Positions 49,691 to 58,754 of a DNA stretch of 64,000 bases are shown here, in pieces (positions within the stretch are counted from its first letter, which is position 1; the number at the start of each line of letters is the position of its first letter). Made by a program: the position numbers and the translations under genes. This DNA comes from Flavobacterium aciduliphilum (GTDB lineage Bacteria; Bacteroidota; Bacteroidia; Flavobacteriales; Flavobacteriaceae): NCBI RefSeq assembly GCF_003268855.1, contig NZ_QLSZ01000001.1:383369-447368 (forward strand). The letters run 5' to 3'. The notes beneath the pieces were generated by a model. The model was not told the DNA's origin, made no database searches, and was given only the letters and a program-made list of their open reading frames with translations.

Positions 49691-51847
49691 ATGTCTAAGA
49701 AAATTCTTCTTTTGTTTGTTCTATTGTTTCAACTTAGTGCCTTTTCACAAGATAAAGCCGAGATTAAAGAACGCTTTTGGGGTGCGAACGACCCTTGCAA
49801 AAAAACCACGTCAATTCCAGATAAATGGAAAAATGAATCGGCTGTAATCATTTATAATTATGAATATTACGATTATCATAAATTTGGCACAAACGTTACA
49901 TTTACCTCAGCCATTCGAAAAAGAATCAAACTGCTAGACCAAGCAGCCGTAACCGAATTTTCTGAATTCTCTTTCAAAGACAAATTTTATTCCAACAAAG
50001 GAATGTATACGTTGAGAAAGGGAACCAACACTATTGGGATAAAAATCGTAAAAGCCAATGGAAAAGAAACCGAGATTGACGTCGATAAAGAAGCAAAAGA
50101 AGCCGATAAAGAAAAGAAAATAGCCATTTCAAACTTGGAAGTTGGTGACATTATCGATTACTATTATTACAGTGTAGAGCCTTTTAAATCTATTTTCGAA
50201 TATGGTTTTGACCCAGAAGAATCGGCTCTAGGTGATGTTTATCCTACGATGGAAATGAAACTAGCTTTTACAACAGAAAACGATTTTTTTGTAAATTTTA
50301 ACACCTATAATGGCGCTCCAGAATTGAAAGAAATCCCCTCTGAAAGAGGAGGCGAACGACATTATGAACTCGTTGCCAAAGACATTGAAAAAAATGAATT
50401 TCCCAGATGGTTTTATCCCCTTGCCGAATTACCTTGTTATAAATTCCAAGTGTTTTTTGCACGCTCGGGAGCTTTTGAAAAAAGAGCTGATGCCTTTTTA
50501 TCGAGCTCTGAAAAAATCATAAAAAAAACGGTTTCCAAAGAGGATGTTTACAATTATTATGAAGACAAATACCGTGCTAGTGGGGACTTATCTGAAATTA
50601 ATGATTTTTTGAGTTCGAAAAATTTTGCCTCCGATGAAGAAAAAGTAAGAGAGGTATACTATTTTGCACGTCATGCGTTTTTTACCAAATACCTAGAAGC
50701 CTTTGTAGCTAATAAATCGAACATATTCTACCCTTTTGACTTATATAGAAATCCAATATTCTTTCAAACCGAAGATGCGTTCATCACCTATTTTATGGCG
50801 TTTCTTAAAAAAGCAACTATTGACTATGACATTATTGTGGCAACCCCACGCTTTAATGGTTCTATTGATGATTTACTGATTCAACGCAACTTAAATGTCC
50901 TGTTACGCGTGAATACAGCCAATCCTATTTACTTAGAATATTTCTCTCCTTTTTCAAGTGCCGATCAATTTAATTACAACTTAGAAAATTCTAAAGCCAT
51001 TGTCTTGAAAGTAACTAAAGGAAAAAAAATCTCCGATGCCGATACAGTCGTGTTACCGTCGAGCACCTATACAGATAATGTGTCAAAAGTAAAATCGGAA
51101 GTAAGCCTTACCGATGATTTTTCGGGGTGGAATGTAAAAAAAGAAGCCAATATTTTCGGGCATTTAAAAGAGAGCGAACAATCGGACAAACTGTATTTCT
51201 TTGATTATGTGAATGAAGATTATGAAAAATATGGCACCACTAAATTGTTAGATTTGGTGCACAACCGAAAAAAACAAGAACAATATCAAAAAGCCTTTGA
51301 TGCCCTAATCAATAAAATGAAAGACGAACAAAAAGAAACGTTTAAAAAAGCAACGTCTGATGATTATGGATTTCCCATTGAAGACCACAAACTCATCATC
51401 AAAAATTCGGGACGTTTTGGCAAAAATTCACCGCTTACTTATGAAGAAGATTTTTCAATAAAAAACAACTTAATTAAAAAAGCGGGAGCAAATTATTTAC
51501 TTGAATTAGGAAAACTCATCACTTCTCAAATCGAAATTGACAAAAAAGAAAAAGAGCGCAAAAACAACATTTACATGATTTACCCTAGGTCATTTGAAAA
51601 TGAAATTTCGTTTACCATTCCCGAAGGATATGCAGTTTCTGGATTGGAAAAATTGAATAAAAAGATTGAAAATGAAACCGGAGGATTTGTGAGTACGGCG
51701 ACCCTATTGGGCAATAAACTGATTATTAAAACTACAAAATACTACAAAAACTATTTTGAACCCAACAGCAACTGGGATAAAATGATACAGTTTTTGGATG
51801 GAGCGTATCAGTTTACACAAGAGAAGATTTTGTTGAAAAAGATATAA
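49691..51847 (+). CDS. DUF3857 exported protein, second of the pair
   Basis: 718 aa with a signal peptide (LFVLLFQLSAFSQ). DUF3857 lies at about 60-240 (GTNTIGIKIVKANGKETEID, AISNLEVGDIIDYYYYSVEP in part), then a region comparable to the transglutaminase domain of its neighbour, but no GDCKG-type cysteine is seen, so that part is probably inactive. The C-terminal half has beta-rich DUF3858-like segments. It starts 2 nt after the preceding stop codon and ends at a strong terminator. Confidence 0.85.
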   Translation: MSKKILLLFVLLFQLSAFSQDKAEIKERFWGANDPCKKTTSIPDKWKNESAVIIYNYEYYDYHKFGTNVTFTSAIRKRIKLLDQAAVTEFSEFSFKDKFYSNKGMYTLRKGTNTIGIKIVKANGKETEIDVDKEAKEADKEKKIAISNLEVGDIIDYYYYSVEPFKSIFEYGFDPEESALGDVYPTMEMKLAFTTENDFFVNFNTYNGAPELKEIPSERGGERHYELVAKDIEKNEFPRWFYPLAELPCYKFQVFFARSGAFEKRADAFLSSSEKIIKKTVSKEDVYNYYEDKYRASGDLSEINDFLSSKNFASDEEKVREVYYFARHAFFTKYLEAFVANKSNIFYPFDLYRNPIFFQTEDAFITYFMAFLKKATIDYDIIVATPRFNGSIDDLLIQRNLNVLLRVNTANPIYLEYFSPFSSADQFNYNLENSKAIVLKVTKGKKISDADTVVLPSSTYTDNVSKVKSEVSLTDDFSGWNVKKEANIFGHLKESEQSDKLYFFDYVNEDYEKYGTTKLLDLVHNRKKQEQYQKAFDALINKMKDEQKETFKKATSDDYGFPIEDHKLIIKNSGRFGKNSPLTYEEDFSIKNNLIKKAGANYLLELGKLITSQIEIDKKEKERKNNIYMIYPRSFENEISFTIPEGYAVSGLEKLNKKIENETGGFVSTATLLGNKLIIKTTKYYKNYFEPNSNWDKMIQFLDGAYQFTQEKILLKKI

Positions 51848-51848
51848 A

Positions 51849-51882
51849 ATAAAGGCTGTCTATTTTCAGTCAGCCTTTTTTA
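51849..51882. terminator. Bidirectional terminator
   Basis: AAAGGCTG / CAGCCTTTTT stem between the DUF3857 operon and the convergent XRE gene, whose stop lies in the same stretch. Confidence 0.8.
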
Positions 51883-52248
51883 TTCAGGTTTTATCAACCT
51901 TTCTATGAGTTCATTTTGTGATTTTATAAGATTCTGAATTTGTATTTGATTATCAATTACTGATTTCAATAATTCAGTAGCGATGGCAGGCACCTCTATT
52001 TTAGTAGATTTGATTGAAAAACTATTTTTTTCTTTAATGAAACTTGCGTTAGTGACATTTTGTAACAATGAATTAACATCCTTCTCAAATAAAATACATA
52101 GTTTTAATAAGTTTTCAAAACTTGGTTTTACTTTATCTTGTTCCCATTTAATAATTGAGGTTTTTGACAACTCTAATTCTAATGCCAATTGCTCATGAGA
52201 ATAATTTTTCTTTTTTCTAAGGGCTGTCAATTTTTCTCCTAAAGTCAT
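51880..52248 (-). CDS. XRE-family transcriptional regulator
   Basis: 122 aa. Residues 1-60 are a Cro/C1-type helix-turn-helix: LGEKLTALRKKKNYSHEQLA, LELSKTSIIKWEQDKVKPS (recognition helix), NLLKLCILFEKDVNSLL. The C-terminal half is helical, ending IQNLIKSQNELIERLI, a short coiled coil likely for dimerisation. The regulated genes are not evident. It lies at the edge of the variable 52-59 kb stretch and is transcribed away from it. Confidence 0.9.
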   Translation of the reverse strand: MTLGEKLTALRKKKNYSHEQLALELELSKTSIIKWEQDKVKPSFENLLKLCILFEKDVNSLLQNVTNASFIKEKNSFSIKSTKIEVPAIATELLKSVIDNQIQIQNLIKSQNELIERLIKPE

Positions 52249-52840
52249 GATATAAAATTTAAAGATTAAAACCTAAATGGTCAAATTTATATTTTTGTAT
52301 CTATATATGCTATAGCTATAATAGCTGTTTATCGGTAAAAATATAAACCCTGAATTAGTCTATTTTACGGTTTTTTTGCTTTTTTTTTTACGGTCTTTAT
52401 TATTTTAAAAAACGCTTTTCTCAAGTAATAAAAAAAAACTCTTATCTACTTTTTGGCTAAAAAAAATATAAAACAATTAATGAGTGTCCATTTTTATTAA
52501 AGTGCGCTATATTTTTATTCTTTTATTTTTAGCCTTTGACCATTTATTGTCAATGATTTACTTATAAAAAAGTACTAAATAGGTAAACATAAGTTACCTA
52601 AAAATAAACTTTTGTATACCTTTTTTTAAATTTTTACAAGGTAGCTTTGAAAAACTAAAATATTTATTATACCATTTTTAGGGTATTGAGAAGAAAAAAG
52701 TAAATTCTTTAAAAAATAAAATCAAAATGTGGCACACTAGCTAAAAATGTAGCACACTTTATATTTTATTTCATAGTTAATTTGCTCATAATTAATCATT
52801 TAGTATGATTTTAATTTATTGTTTAACCAATTTTTTAACT
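52249..52840 (+). other. AT-rich gene-free stretch with a 20-bp-spaced direct repeat
   Basis: Very AT-rich, no gene seen. The only ordered sequence is a direct repeat AAAATGTGGCACACT (52724-52738) and AAAATGTAGCACACT (52744-52758), 20 nt apart, about 85-115 nt before the small helical protein start at 52841. Confidence 0.75.
52724..52758 (+). repeat. Direct repeat with 20-nt step
   Basis: Two 15-nt copies with one mismatch (GG versus AG). The step is about two helical turns, which suits a tandem protein-binding site upstream of the 52841 gene. Confidence 0.6.
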
Positions 52841-53317
52841 ATGTCAATTACCAATTTAAACAACAGCCATTTAACCACAGCGCAAACAACCACAGCAAAA
52901 GATGCGCTAACTACTTTAGAAAATGCTTTAGCAGTAGTAAATGTAAACCTTTCGGCAGAAGACCGTCAGCGTTACGGAAGTATTAACGAACAAAACAAAC
53001 TATTAGTAAACAAAGTGATGGACTACCACACGAGTCAACCTACTTTGCAAACACCTCATGTAGATTGGGTAGAGTTTAGTAATGATTTTGCGAGTAGAGC
53101 TCAGCTCGAAAGCATGATAGCCAGACTTGAGAGCCTAACAACAAGGCTAAAAAATGCTAAGATTTTACATGACTATGACAACTATCAAGCTGCTTTGGCA
53201 GACTATGCCTATACCAACTTTATGGCAGGTACAGGCACGGTGGGCTATGAAACCAAAATGAACGAGTTGAAACAATTCTTTAGCAGAACCTCATCGGGAG
53301 ATCAAAAAACACCATAG
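52841..53317 (+). CDS. Small helical protein, paralogue of the 15433 protein
   Basis: 158 aa from the ATG at 52841; the frame opens 36 nt earlier with a hydrophobic stretch (MILIYCLTNFLT) that I do not think is translated. A Ser/Thr/Ala-rich start (SHLTTAQTTTAKDAL) is followed by charged helices, LSAEDRQRYG near residue 43, WVEFSNDFASRAQLESM near 82 and a late ADYAYTNFM. The order of these blocks agrees with the 155-aa protein at 15433, so they look homologous though divergent. As there, the gene is followed by a noncoding array with a 21-nt period. No named family was recognised. Confidence 0.7.
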   Translation: MSITNLNNSHLTTAQTTTAKDALTTLENALAVVNVNLSAEDRQRYGSINEQNKLLVNKVMDYHTSQPTLQTPHVDWVEFSNDFASRAQLESMIARLESLTTRLKNAKILHDYDNYQAALADYAYTNFMAGTGTVGYETKMNELKQFFSRTSSGDQKTP

Positions 53318-53354
53318 AAGTGGTCTTTCACTTATATTTTGAAGTTTAAAAATT

Positions 53355-53509
53355 AAATTTTTGGGTTCTACAGATAAAAATTGGGGTTGCTAGACCCAAA
53401 TTTAGGGTTGAAAACCCCAATTTTCACTCTTAAAACCTAAAAGTTGAACTAAAAATCCAAATAAAAGGAGTTTAAAACTCCAAGAGAAGAGTTTTTGACC
53501 TAAAAACAC
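53355..53509 (+). repeat. Degenerate array, exact 21-nt period
   Basis: GGGTT occurs at 53363, 53384 and 53405, and GAGTT at 53468 and 53489: all on one 21-nt lattice, with two degenerate units at 53426 and 53447 between. Several units are imperfect palindromes (GGGTTGCTAGACCC, GGGTTGAAAACCCC, and GGAGTTTAAAACTCC which is perfect). Stops occur in the units, so it is not coding. It starts 45 nt past the stop of the small helical protein. Confidence 0.8.
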
Positions 53510-53536
53510 CTAATTACTAATATAAAACTTAAAACA

Positions 53537-53611
53537 ATGAAACAACTAATCTATCATTTCAAATTTATTTGTCTATTGATGGTCGAAACTACCCAAGCAC
53601 AAACAGCTTAG
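53537..53611 (+). pseudogene. Stranded signal-peptide remnant
   Basis: 24 codons MKQLIYHFKFICLLMVETTQ plus AQTA before a stop. It resembles the signal peptides of the next two genes (MKKILLYFKIALLLV, MNKPINYFKFIFLLV), and looks like the truncated start of another T9SS-exported protein gene. Confidence 0.6.
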
Positions 53612-53673
53612 AGTGTTATTGTATAATTAAATTTTTCAGTTACATTTGATTTTACAGATTAAAAGCAACACCC

Positions 53674-54585
53674 ATGAAAAAAATACTACTTTATTTTAAA
53701 ATTGCGTTACTACTAGTTACAACGAGTAGCACCGCCCAAACCTACTACTCCCATTACCTAGATGGAACCTCAGAATGGAGATATTTTAGATTAGATCCAC
53801 CTGATCCAAACCTAAATTATTATGGTAAATTTTATCGAACTATTTTTTTTGATGGCACAGAAGATTATGATGGATACACTTATTATAGGGAAAAAATGTT
53901 TACCGTAATTAAGTATTATGATCAATCGACGGACCAACTCTTACAAACAGACGAATATTATCCTACCACCTATAATTTAGTTCGTGAAGATGCTCAAGGA
54001 CGTTTTTACCACAGAGGTTACACCGATTATACCATAGAAGAAATGTATCAAGACAACTCACCTATACAAAATAGCCAAGTTGGCGATACTTTTCCGTCAC
54101 TTCCCGATTTCAACTTTGGCGCCTGCCCTGTAGTAACTATAGAACAATTAAGTATAGCAGGGTTAAATTTAAAAAAACTGATGGGCAATAACGGCCCACA
54201 TGGCGGTTTAGTTGAAGGAGTTGGTGTTTTGGGTCAAGCTTGTAATGGGGGTGGTAATGATTTAGTTTGCTATACCAAGCAAGGAGAAAGTTTAATCTTT
54301 GAACCTGGTACAGATTGTAGTATTTTTCCAATCCCAGTGAGATTAGCTACTGAAACTTTTCTAAATAAACCTATCTCAATTTATCCAAACCCTACAATTG
54401 GTATCATAAATATAGATAGTAATGATAATATAGAACAACTGGAGTTGTATAATTATCAAGGAAAAAAACTACAACTTCTAAAAAATACTAAAGCAATAGA
54501 TTTATCAAATTATCCTCAAGGCATCTATCTTTTAAAAATACAAACAGAAGCAGGATTACAAACTAAATGTGTAATTAAAAACTAA
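53674..54585 (+). CDS. T9SS-secreted protein of unknown function
   Basis: 303 aa. Signal peptide (MKKILLYFKIALLLVTTSST, cleavage near AQT), a central region rich in Tyr and Asp (SHYLDGTSEWRYFRLD, FFDGTEDYDGYTYYREK) without a recognised domain, and a type A T9SS sorting domain from about 232: SIYPNPTIGIINID, LELYNYQGKKLQ, IDLSNYPQGIYLLKI and a final KCVIKN. It should cross the outer membrane by type IX secretion. The large metalloprotease gene follows after 5 nt, so they are co-transcribed. Confidence 0.85.
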   Translation: MKKILLYFKIALLLVTTSSTAQTYYSHYLDGTSEWRYFRLDPPDPNLNYYGKFYRTIFFDGTEDYDGYTYYREKMFTVIKYYDQSTDQLLQTDEYYPTTYNLVREDAQGRFYHRGYTDYTIEEMYQDNSPIQNSQVGDTFPSLPDFNFGACPVVTIEQLSIAGLNLKKLMGNNGPHGGLVEGVGVLGQACNGGGNDLVCYTKQGESLIFEPGTDCSIFPIPVRLATETFLNKPISIYPNPTIGIINIDSNDNIEQLELYNYQGKKLQLLKNTKAIDLSNYPQGIYLLKIQTEAGLQTKCVIKN

Positions 54586-54590
54586 ACCTC

Positions 54591-57500
54591 ATGAATAAAC
54601 CTATCAATTATTTTAAATTCATTTTTTTATTAGTATTTGTTACTACTAGTAACGCCCAAATCGATGGAAAATCAACACAAGAAAACTGGTCGTCACCACA
54701 AGGTGTTTTCGATAAGGTCTATAATAGTGATGGCACAAGTATTGATATTAAGAATATTTTAGCTGGAAAAACCTACACAGTAAACTCAGCACCCTCTACT
54801 AGTGTATTACTTTGTACCTCTGGTATTTTTGAACTTTATTTTGAAACTGGTTGTGGTATGGAAATTACCACTAATGCCTTGCACAATCAGCGAAGAGCCA
54901 TATTGTGCCAAGCCTTTCAAGACGTGTCTGACTTTATCAACACACCACTCAAAAACACTGGCAACACCACCAAAGTAAAAATTTGGATCAGGAATCAAGC
55001 AAATGCTGGATTGACTAGTTCTGAAAAAGCTAGAGGTGTATCCTTTCATGCGTTGCCTTTTCCATCGGGGACAGCTTCGGGTAATAAAGGAGGGATTAGC
55101 GATGGTGAGGTATGGCGTACCATTCATACAGGTAAAGACTCCTATACCAACGTAGTGTTTCCTGTAATGAATACCGAAAACCCGCAAGGCATTTACCACG
55201 GTTATTTGACTTTTAATTTTACTACCCCAAGTATTTGGAATTATGCTTACAGTAAATACAATGCGGGCACAGGATTTCCTGTAGGTAATTATGATTTTTA
55301 TACACAATCGGTACATGAAATTATGCACCTTCTTGGAGTAACTAGTTTATTAAACGAAAATGGAGGTAGTTTTATTAGTTTTTTACCTGGCACTAGCGGA
55401 AGCATGGTTTCTCCCTATTATAGCAGGTTCGATAAATTTTTAAAAGCCTATCCAACCACGCTTGTTCCTGCTATTGCTAATGTTGTTGCCACAGGGGGTC
55501 AAATGTATGGCTATCAAATACAAATAAGTTCACCACTAACACCAGGGTGTTTATCTAGCCCTCCTGTTGCCATAACCTTAAATACAGATTATGCTAATTG
55601 CTCAACCTCTTTGCAATATATAGGTGGTACAACGTTACCGCTTTATACTCCAAAATGTTTTGAAAAATATTTTAGTTTTTCACATTTTGAAGACAGTTGC
55701 TTTGGAACTGCCGGTAACGACAATTATTTTATTATGTCCAACAAAGAAAATGGCGCGATAGCCAAGCGAAGTCCATCAGCAGAAGAGCGACTAGTGCTCA
55801 ACGACATTGGGTATAGTGTAAAAGGTACTTTTGGTAGTAGTAGCAACTTTACTTATAGAAATTATGGGGTTAACGATAGTGAAGGTATTCCTGTGGGAGG
55901 AGTTAATGATGCTTTTAATCCTGCCGGTACTTATGTTTATCAAGTGAACTCAGGGACCAATATTACTTTAACGGGTTTTCTAGCTAATGACTATATTGGT
56001 TCTGGAACTGCTAACCTTAGATTTGAGTTTTTAGAAGATTTATATGATTCAAACGCAACTTTTACGGCTACACTTGGCGACTCAAGTACTAATGTAGTTT
56101 TCAAGTCATATGTGCCAGGCATACATATTTTACGTTATGTGCCCTATGATAACCTTTCAGGTAAACGTGGTAATATAACCTATATAGCTGTAAATGTCCT
56201 TAATAATTGTGCTGTGAGTAATCCTTGTGAACTAGTAAAAAATGGAGATTTTGAACAGTATAACCTTACTCCTAATGCTATTCCTTATATTATGAGCAGT
56301 TGTGGTTGGCAAAATGCCGACTATAGGGGTACTGCCGATTATTTTAATACGGCAATTGGTAACCCGCAATATAGTATTCCTTGTAATTTTATGGGTAATC
56401 AACCAGATAGGGTAGCTGGTAATCATGCTTATGTGGGAGGGATTTTCTCAACCCTTTGGTGTGAAAATATTAAAACAGAACTTAATACGGCATTATTGCC
56501 TAATACAGCCTATCAATTAAAATTTGACGTATCATTGGCAGAGTCCAGAAGTCAACAATCTATTAAGTTTCAAGCTTTTATTACAGATGCTGATTTGCAA
56601 TTAACAGCAACAAATGGTTTTATACCATCAAGTAGCATTACGGCAGATAAAGTATTTATAACCAATACAACATTTTCTAATGCTACTACAGCATCAGCAG
56701 ATGGCTGGCAAACTATAACTTTAAATTTTACAACAAGTAGTAATACTAATTTAAAATATCTATACATTGGTGGATTAAATAATGTACAAGTGCAATCAGA
56801 AACTGGACAAGCTTTAGTATGTCCTGTTTCTTATGGAGCATATTCAGGTAATGCCTACTATTATATTGACAATGTTAGTGTTCTTAAAACAACATCTACA
56901 ACTATAGATGCTATTAATGATGATTTTTCTTCAAGTATACCAATAAATGGTGCGTCAGGGGGTGTTACTACAAGTGTGTATGCTAATGATTTATACAATG
57001 GTACTGCTTCAAGTTCAGCATCGCTTCCTAATGTTACATTTGCTTTAGTAGCTCCATTATCTATAACAGGAGCTACAATCAATAGTTCGGGACTTATCTC
57101 AATTCCTGCCGGAACTCCTGCTGGTACTTATACACTAACCTATAGTTTGAGCTTGGTCGGCAACTGTACCGCTAAAGATACGGCTTCGGTAATTATTTTA
57201 GTGACTAATAATAACACTACACCAACACTTGTTGCTGGTATTAGAGCGAACAATGCAGTTAATCATATTGAACTTCAAAACACAGGAAGATCAATTATTT
57301 CTGGCTATTTTACAACTTATAATAATATTTCAAAACCTTATGTGGCTAGATTAAATACAGATTTAACTTTAGACCAGACTTTTACATTTGCAGGAAATCA
57401 AGGTGCTATGGATTTAGCAATTCAGTCAGACAACAAAATTATTGCAGCTACTAGTTCGGCAGGGTTTGGAGGTACTAGTCTAGGTATTACAAGATTATTA

Positions 57501-58691
57501 CCCGATGGCGCAGTTGATCCGAACTTTAATACTGGTGGTACTGGCATATCTAGAAATATTAGTTATACAAATGAAATGGCTTATGCCTGTGCTATCCAAA
57601 CCAATGGTGATATTTTATTAGGTGGCGATTTTTATTATTATAATGGTGTTCAAAGATTAGGCATAGTTAGAATAAAAACTAACGGTTCAATTGACTATAC
57701 ATTTAATCCAACCGTATTAAATACCTATTATAGAAGTGTTGTTACAGGGATTACAATTCAGCCTAATGGACAGATTATATTGTTAGGATTTTTTAGTCCA
57801 CCAACAGCTGGAGCTACTCAAAAAAATATTATACGTTTAAATAGTGATGGTAATATTGATCCAACATTTAATGCTGGCGATACAGCAGGTTCATTGGTGT
57901 ATAATGTAGATTTGGGTGTTTCATTATATTCTCCTATAGCCAAAGCAGTAGTTCAACCTGATGGAATGATTATCATTGCAGGTGCTTTCAATAAGTATAA
58001 TAGTAATAACGTAAAAAGTTTAGTTCGCTTAACCTCTACAGGAGGTATTGACGGTACTTTTAATACTGCAACTGGTGTAGAAAGAGCTATAAATGAACTT
58101 ATTCTTGAACCCACGACAAACAGACTAATTATTGGAGGAGAGTTTACATTATTTGGCACTACAGCTGTCAAAAAAATAATCAGATTAACTACAACGGGAG
58201 CATTAGACACTACTTTTAGTATAGGAACAGGTACTACTGACAACCCGGTTTCAGGATGCACGTATTGCTCAAATTATGTTAAAGCATTAAAACAACAACC
58301 TGATGGAAAAATAATTGTAGGTGGAAAATTCCTCACTTTTAATGGATTATCGGCAACTAACATAACAAGAATTTTTGGTTCAGCTGGTGTACAAGCTAAA
58401 AGCAGTCTTGTAGAATACCATAGTGAACCTGAGATTGATATGAATCCAAATTATAGTTCTACTATCATTTACCCTAATCCAAGTAACGGTATATACAACA
58501 TAGACCTTAGCGATGTAAAAGAATTAACTACTATAGCTGTTTTTAACATATTGGGAGAAGAAGTATTTAAACAATTATTAACACCTCAAAATCAAAATCA
58601 AATAGACCTTTCAAATCTAGCAAACGGTTATTATATTGCTCGCATTAGCAATGAATCAAGTAACTCCCAACACAAACTAATTAAAAACTAA
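54591..58691 (+). CDS. Large T9SS-secreted zinc metalloprotease
   Basis: 1366 aa. Signal peptide 1-23, then a catalytic region with the zinc motif SVHEIMHLLGV near residue 243 and the conserved Met-turn-like region further on; the HExxHxxG/L form suggests a metzincin-like protease. After it come beta-rich segments, including CSGIF-type carbohydrate-binding-like parts (SCGWQNADY, YYIDNVSVL), then delta-60-type repeats at about 875-1285 (LPDGAVDPNFNTGG, LNSDGNIDPTFNAGDT, TGGIDGTFNTATGVE, VQPDGMIIIAGAF), which form a propeller-like module. The C-terminus (about 1294-1366) is a type A sorting domain: IIYPNPSNGIYNID, NLANGYYIARI, KLIKN. It is likely a surface or secreted enzyme that digests protein or host/algal matter. 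Confidence 0.85.
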   Translation: MNKPINYFKFIFLLVFVTTSNAQIDGKSTQENWSSPQGVFDKVYNSDGTSIDIKNILAGKTYTVNSAPSTSVLLCTSGIFELYFETGCGMEITTNALHNQRRAILCQAFQDVSDFINTPLKNTGNTTKVKIWIRNQANAGLTSSEKARGVSFHALPFPSGTASGNKGGISDGEVWRTIHTGKDSYTNVVFPVMNTENPQGIYHGYLTFNFTTPSIWNYAYSKYNAGTGFPVGNYDFYTQSVHEIMHLLGVTSLLNENGGSFISFLPGTSGSMVSPYYSRFDKFLKAYPTTLVPAIANVVATGGQMYGYQIQISSPLTPGCLSSPPVAITLNTDYANCSTSLQYIGGTTLPLYTPKCFEKYFSFSHFEDSCFGTAGNDNYFIMSNKENGAIAKRSPSAEERLVLNDIGYSVKGTFGSSSNFTYRNYGVNDSEGIPVGGVNDAFNPAGTYVYQVNSGTNITLTGFLANDYIGSGTANLRFEFLEDLYDSNATFTATLGDSSTNVVFKSYVPGIHILRYVPYDNLSGKRGNITYIAVNVLNNCAVSNPCELVKNGDFEQYNLTPNAIPYIMSSCGWQNADYRGTADYFNTAIGNPQYSIPCNFMGNQPDRVAGNHAYVGGIFSTLWCENIKTELNTALLPNTAYQLKFDVSLAESRSQQSIKFQAFITDADLQLTATNGFIPSSSITADKVFITNTTFSNATTASADGWQTITLNFTTSSNTNLKYLYIGGLNNVQVQSETGQALVCPVSYGAYSGNAYYYIDNVSVLKTTSTTIDAINDDFSSSIPINGASGGVTTSVYANDLYNGTASSSASLPNVTFALVAPLSITGATINSSGLISIPAGTPAGTYTLTYSLSLVGNCTAKDTASVIILVTNNNTTPTLVAGIRANNAVNHIELQNTGRSIISGYFTTYNNISKPYVARLNTDLTLDQTFTFAGNQGAMDLAIQSDNKIIAATSSAGFGGTSLGITRLLPDGAVDPNFNTGGTGISRNISYTNEMAYACAIQTNGDILLGGDFYYYNGVQRLGIVRIKTNGSIDYTFNPTVLNTYYRSVVTGITIQPNGQIILLGFFSPPTAGATQKNIIRLNSDGNIDPTFNAGDTAGSLVYNVDLGVSLYSPIAKAVVQPDGMIIIAGAFNKYNSNNVKSLVRLTSTGGIDGTFNTATGVERAINELILEPTTNRLIIGGEFTLFGTTAVKKIIRLTTTGALDTTFSIGTGTTDNPVSGCTYCSNYVKALKQQPDGKIIVGGKFLTFNGLSATNITRIFGSAGVQAKSSLVEYHSEPEIDMNPNYSSTIIYPNPSNGIYNIDLSDVKELTTIAVFNILGEEVFKQLLTPQNQNQIDLSNLANGYYIARISNESSNSQHKLIKN

Positions 58692-58705
58692 TTCAATAAC
58701 ACTAT

Positions 58706-58740
58706 CCTTTGTCAAAGTTGTACCTTTGACAAAGGGTTTT
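58706..58740 (+). terminator. Terminator after the metalloprotease
   Basis: CCTTTGTCAAAG / CTTTGACAAAGG (12-bp arms) plus TTTT. The right arm contains TACCTTTG, so it could double as the -7 box of the next gene. Confidence 0.75.
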
Positions 58741-58754
58741 AAACATTGAAGATT

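Noticed and set aside
54807..55328. 173-aa minus-strand frame inside the metalloprotease gene
   Set aside because: Antisense shadow of a well-supported gene; no signal peptide or known motif.
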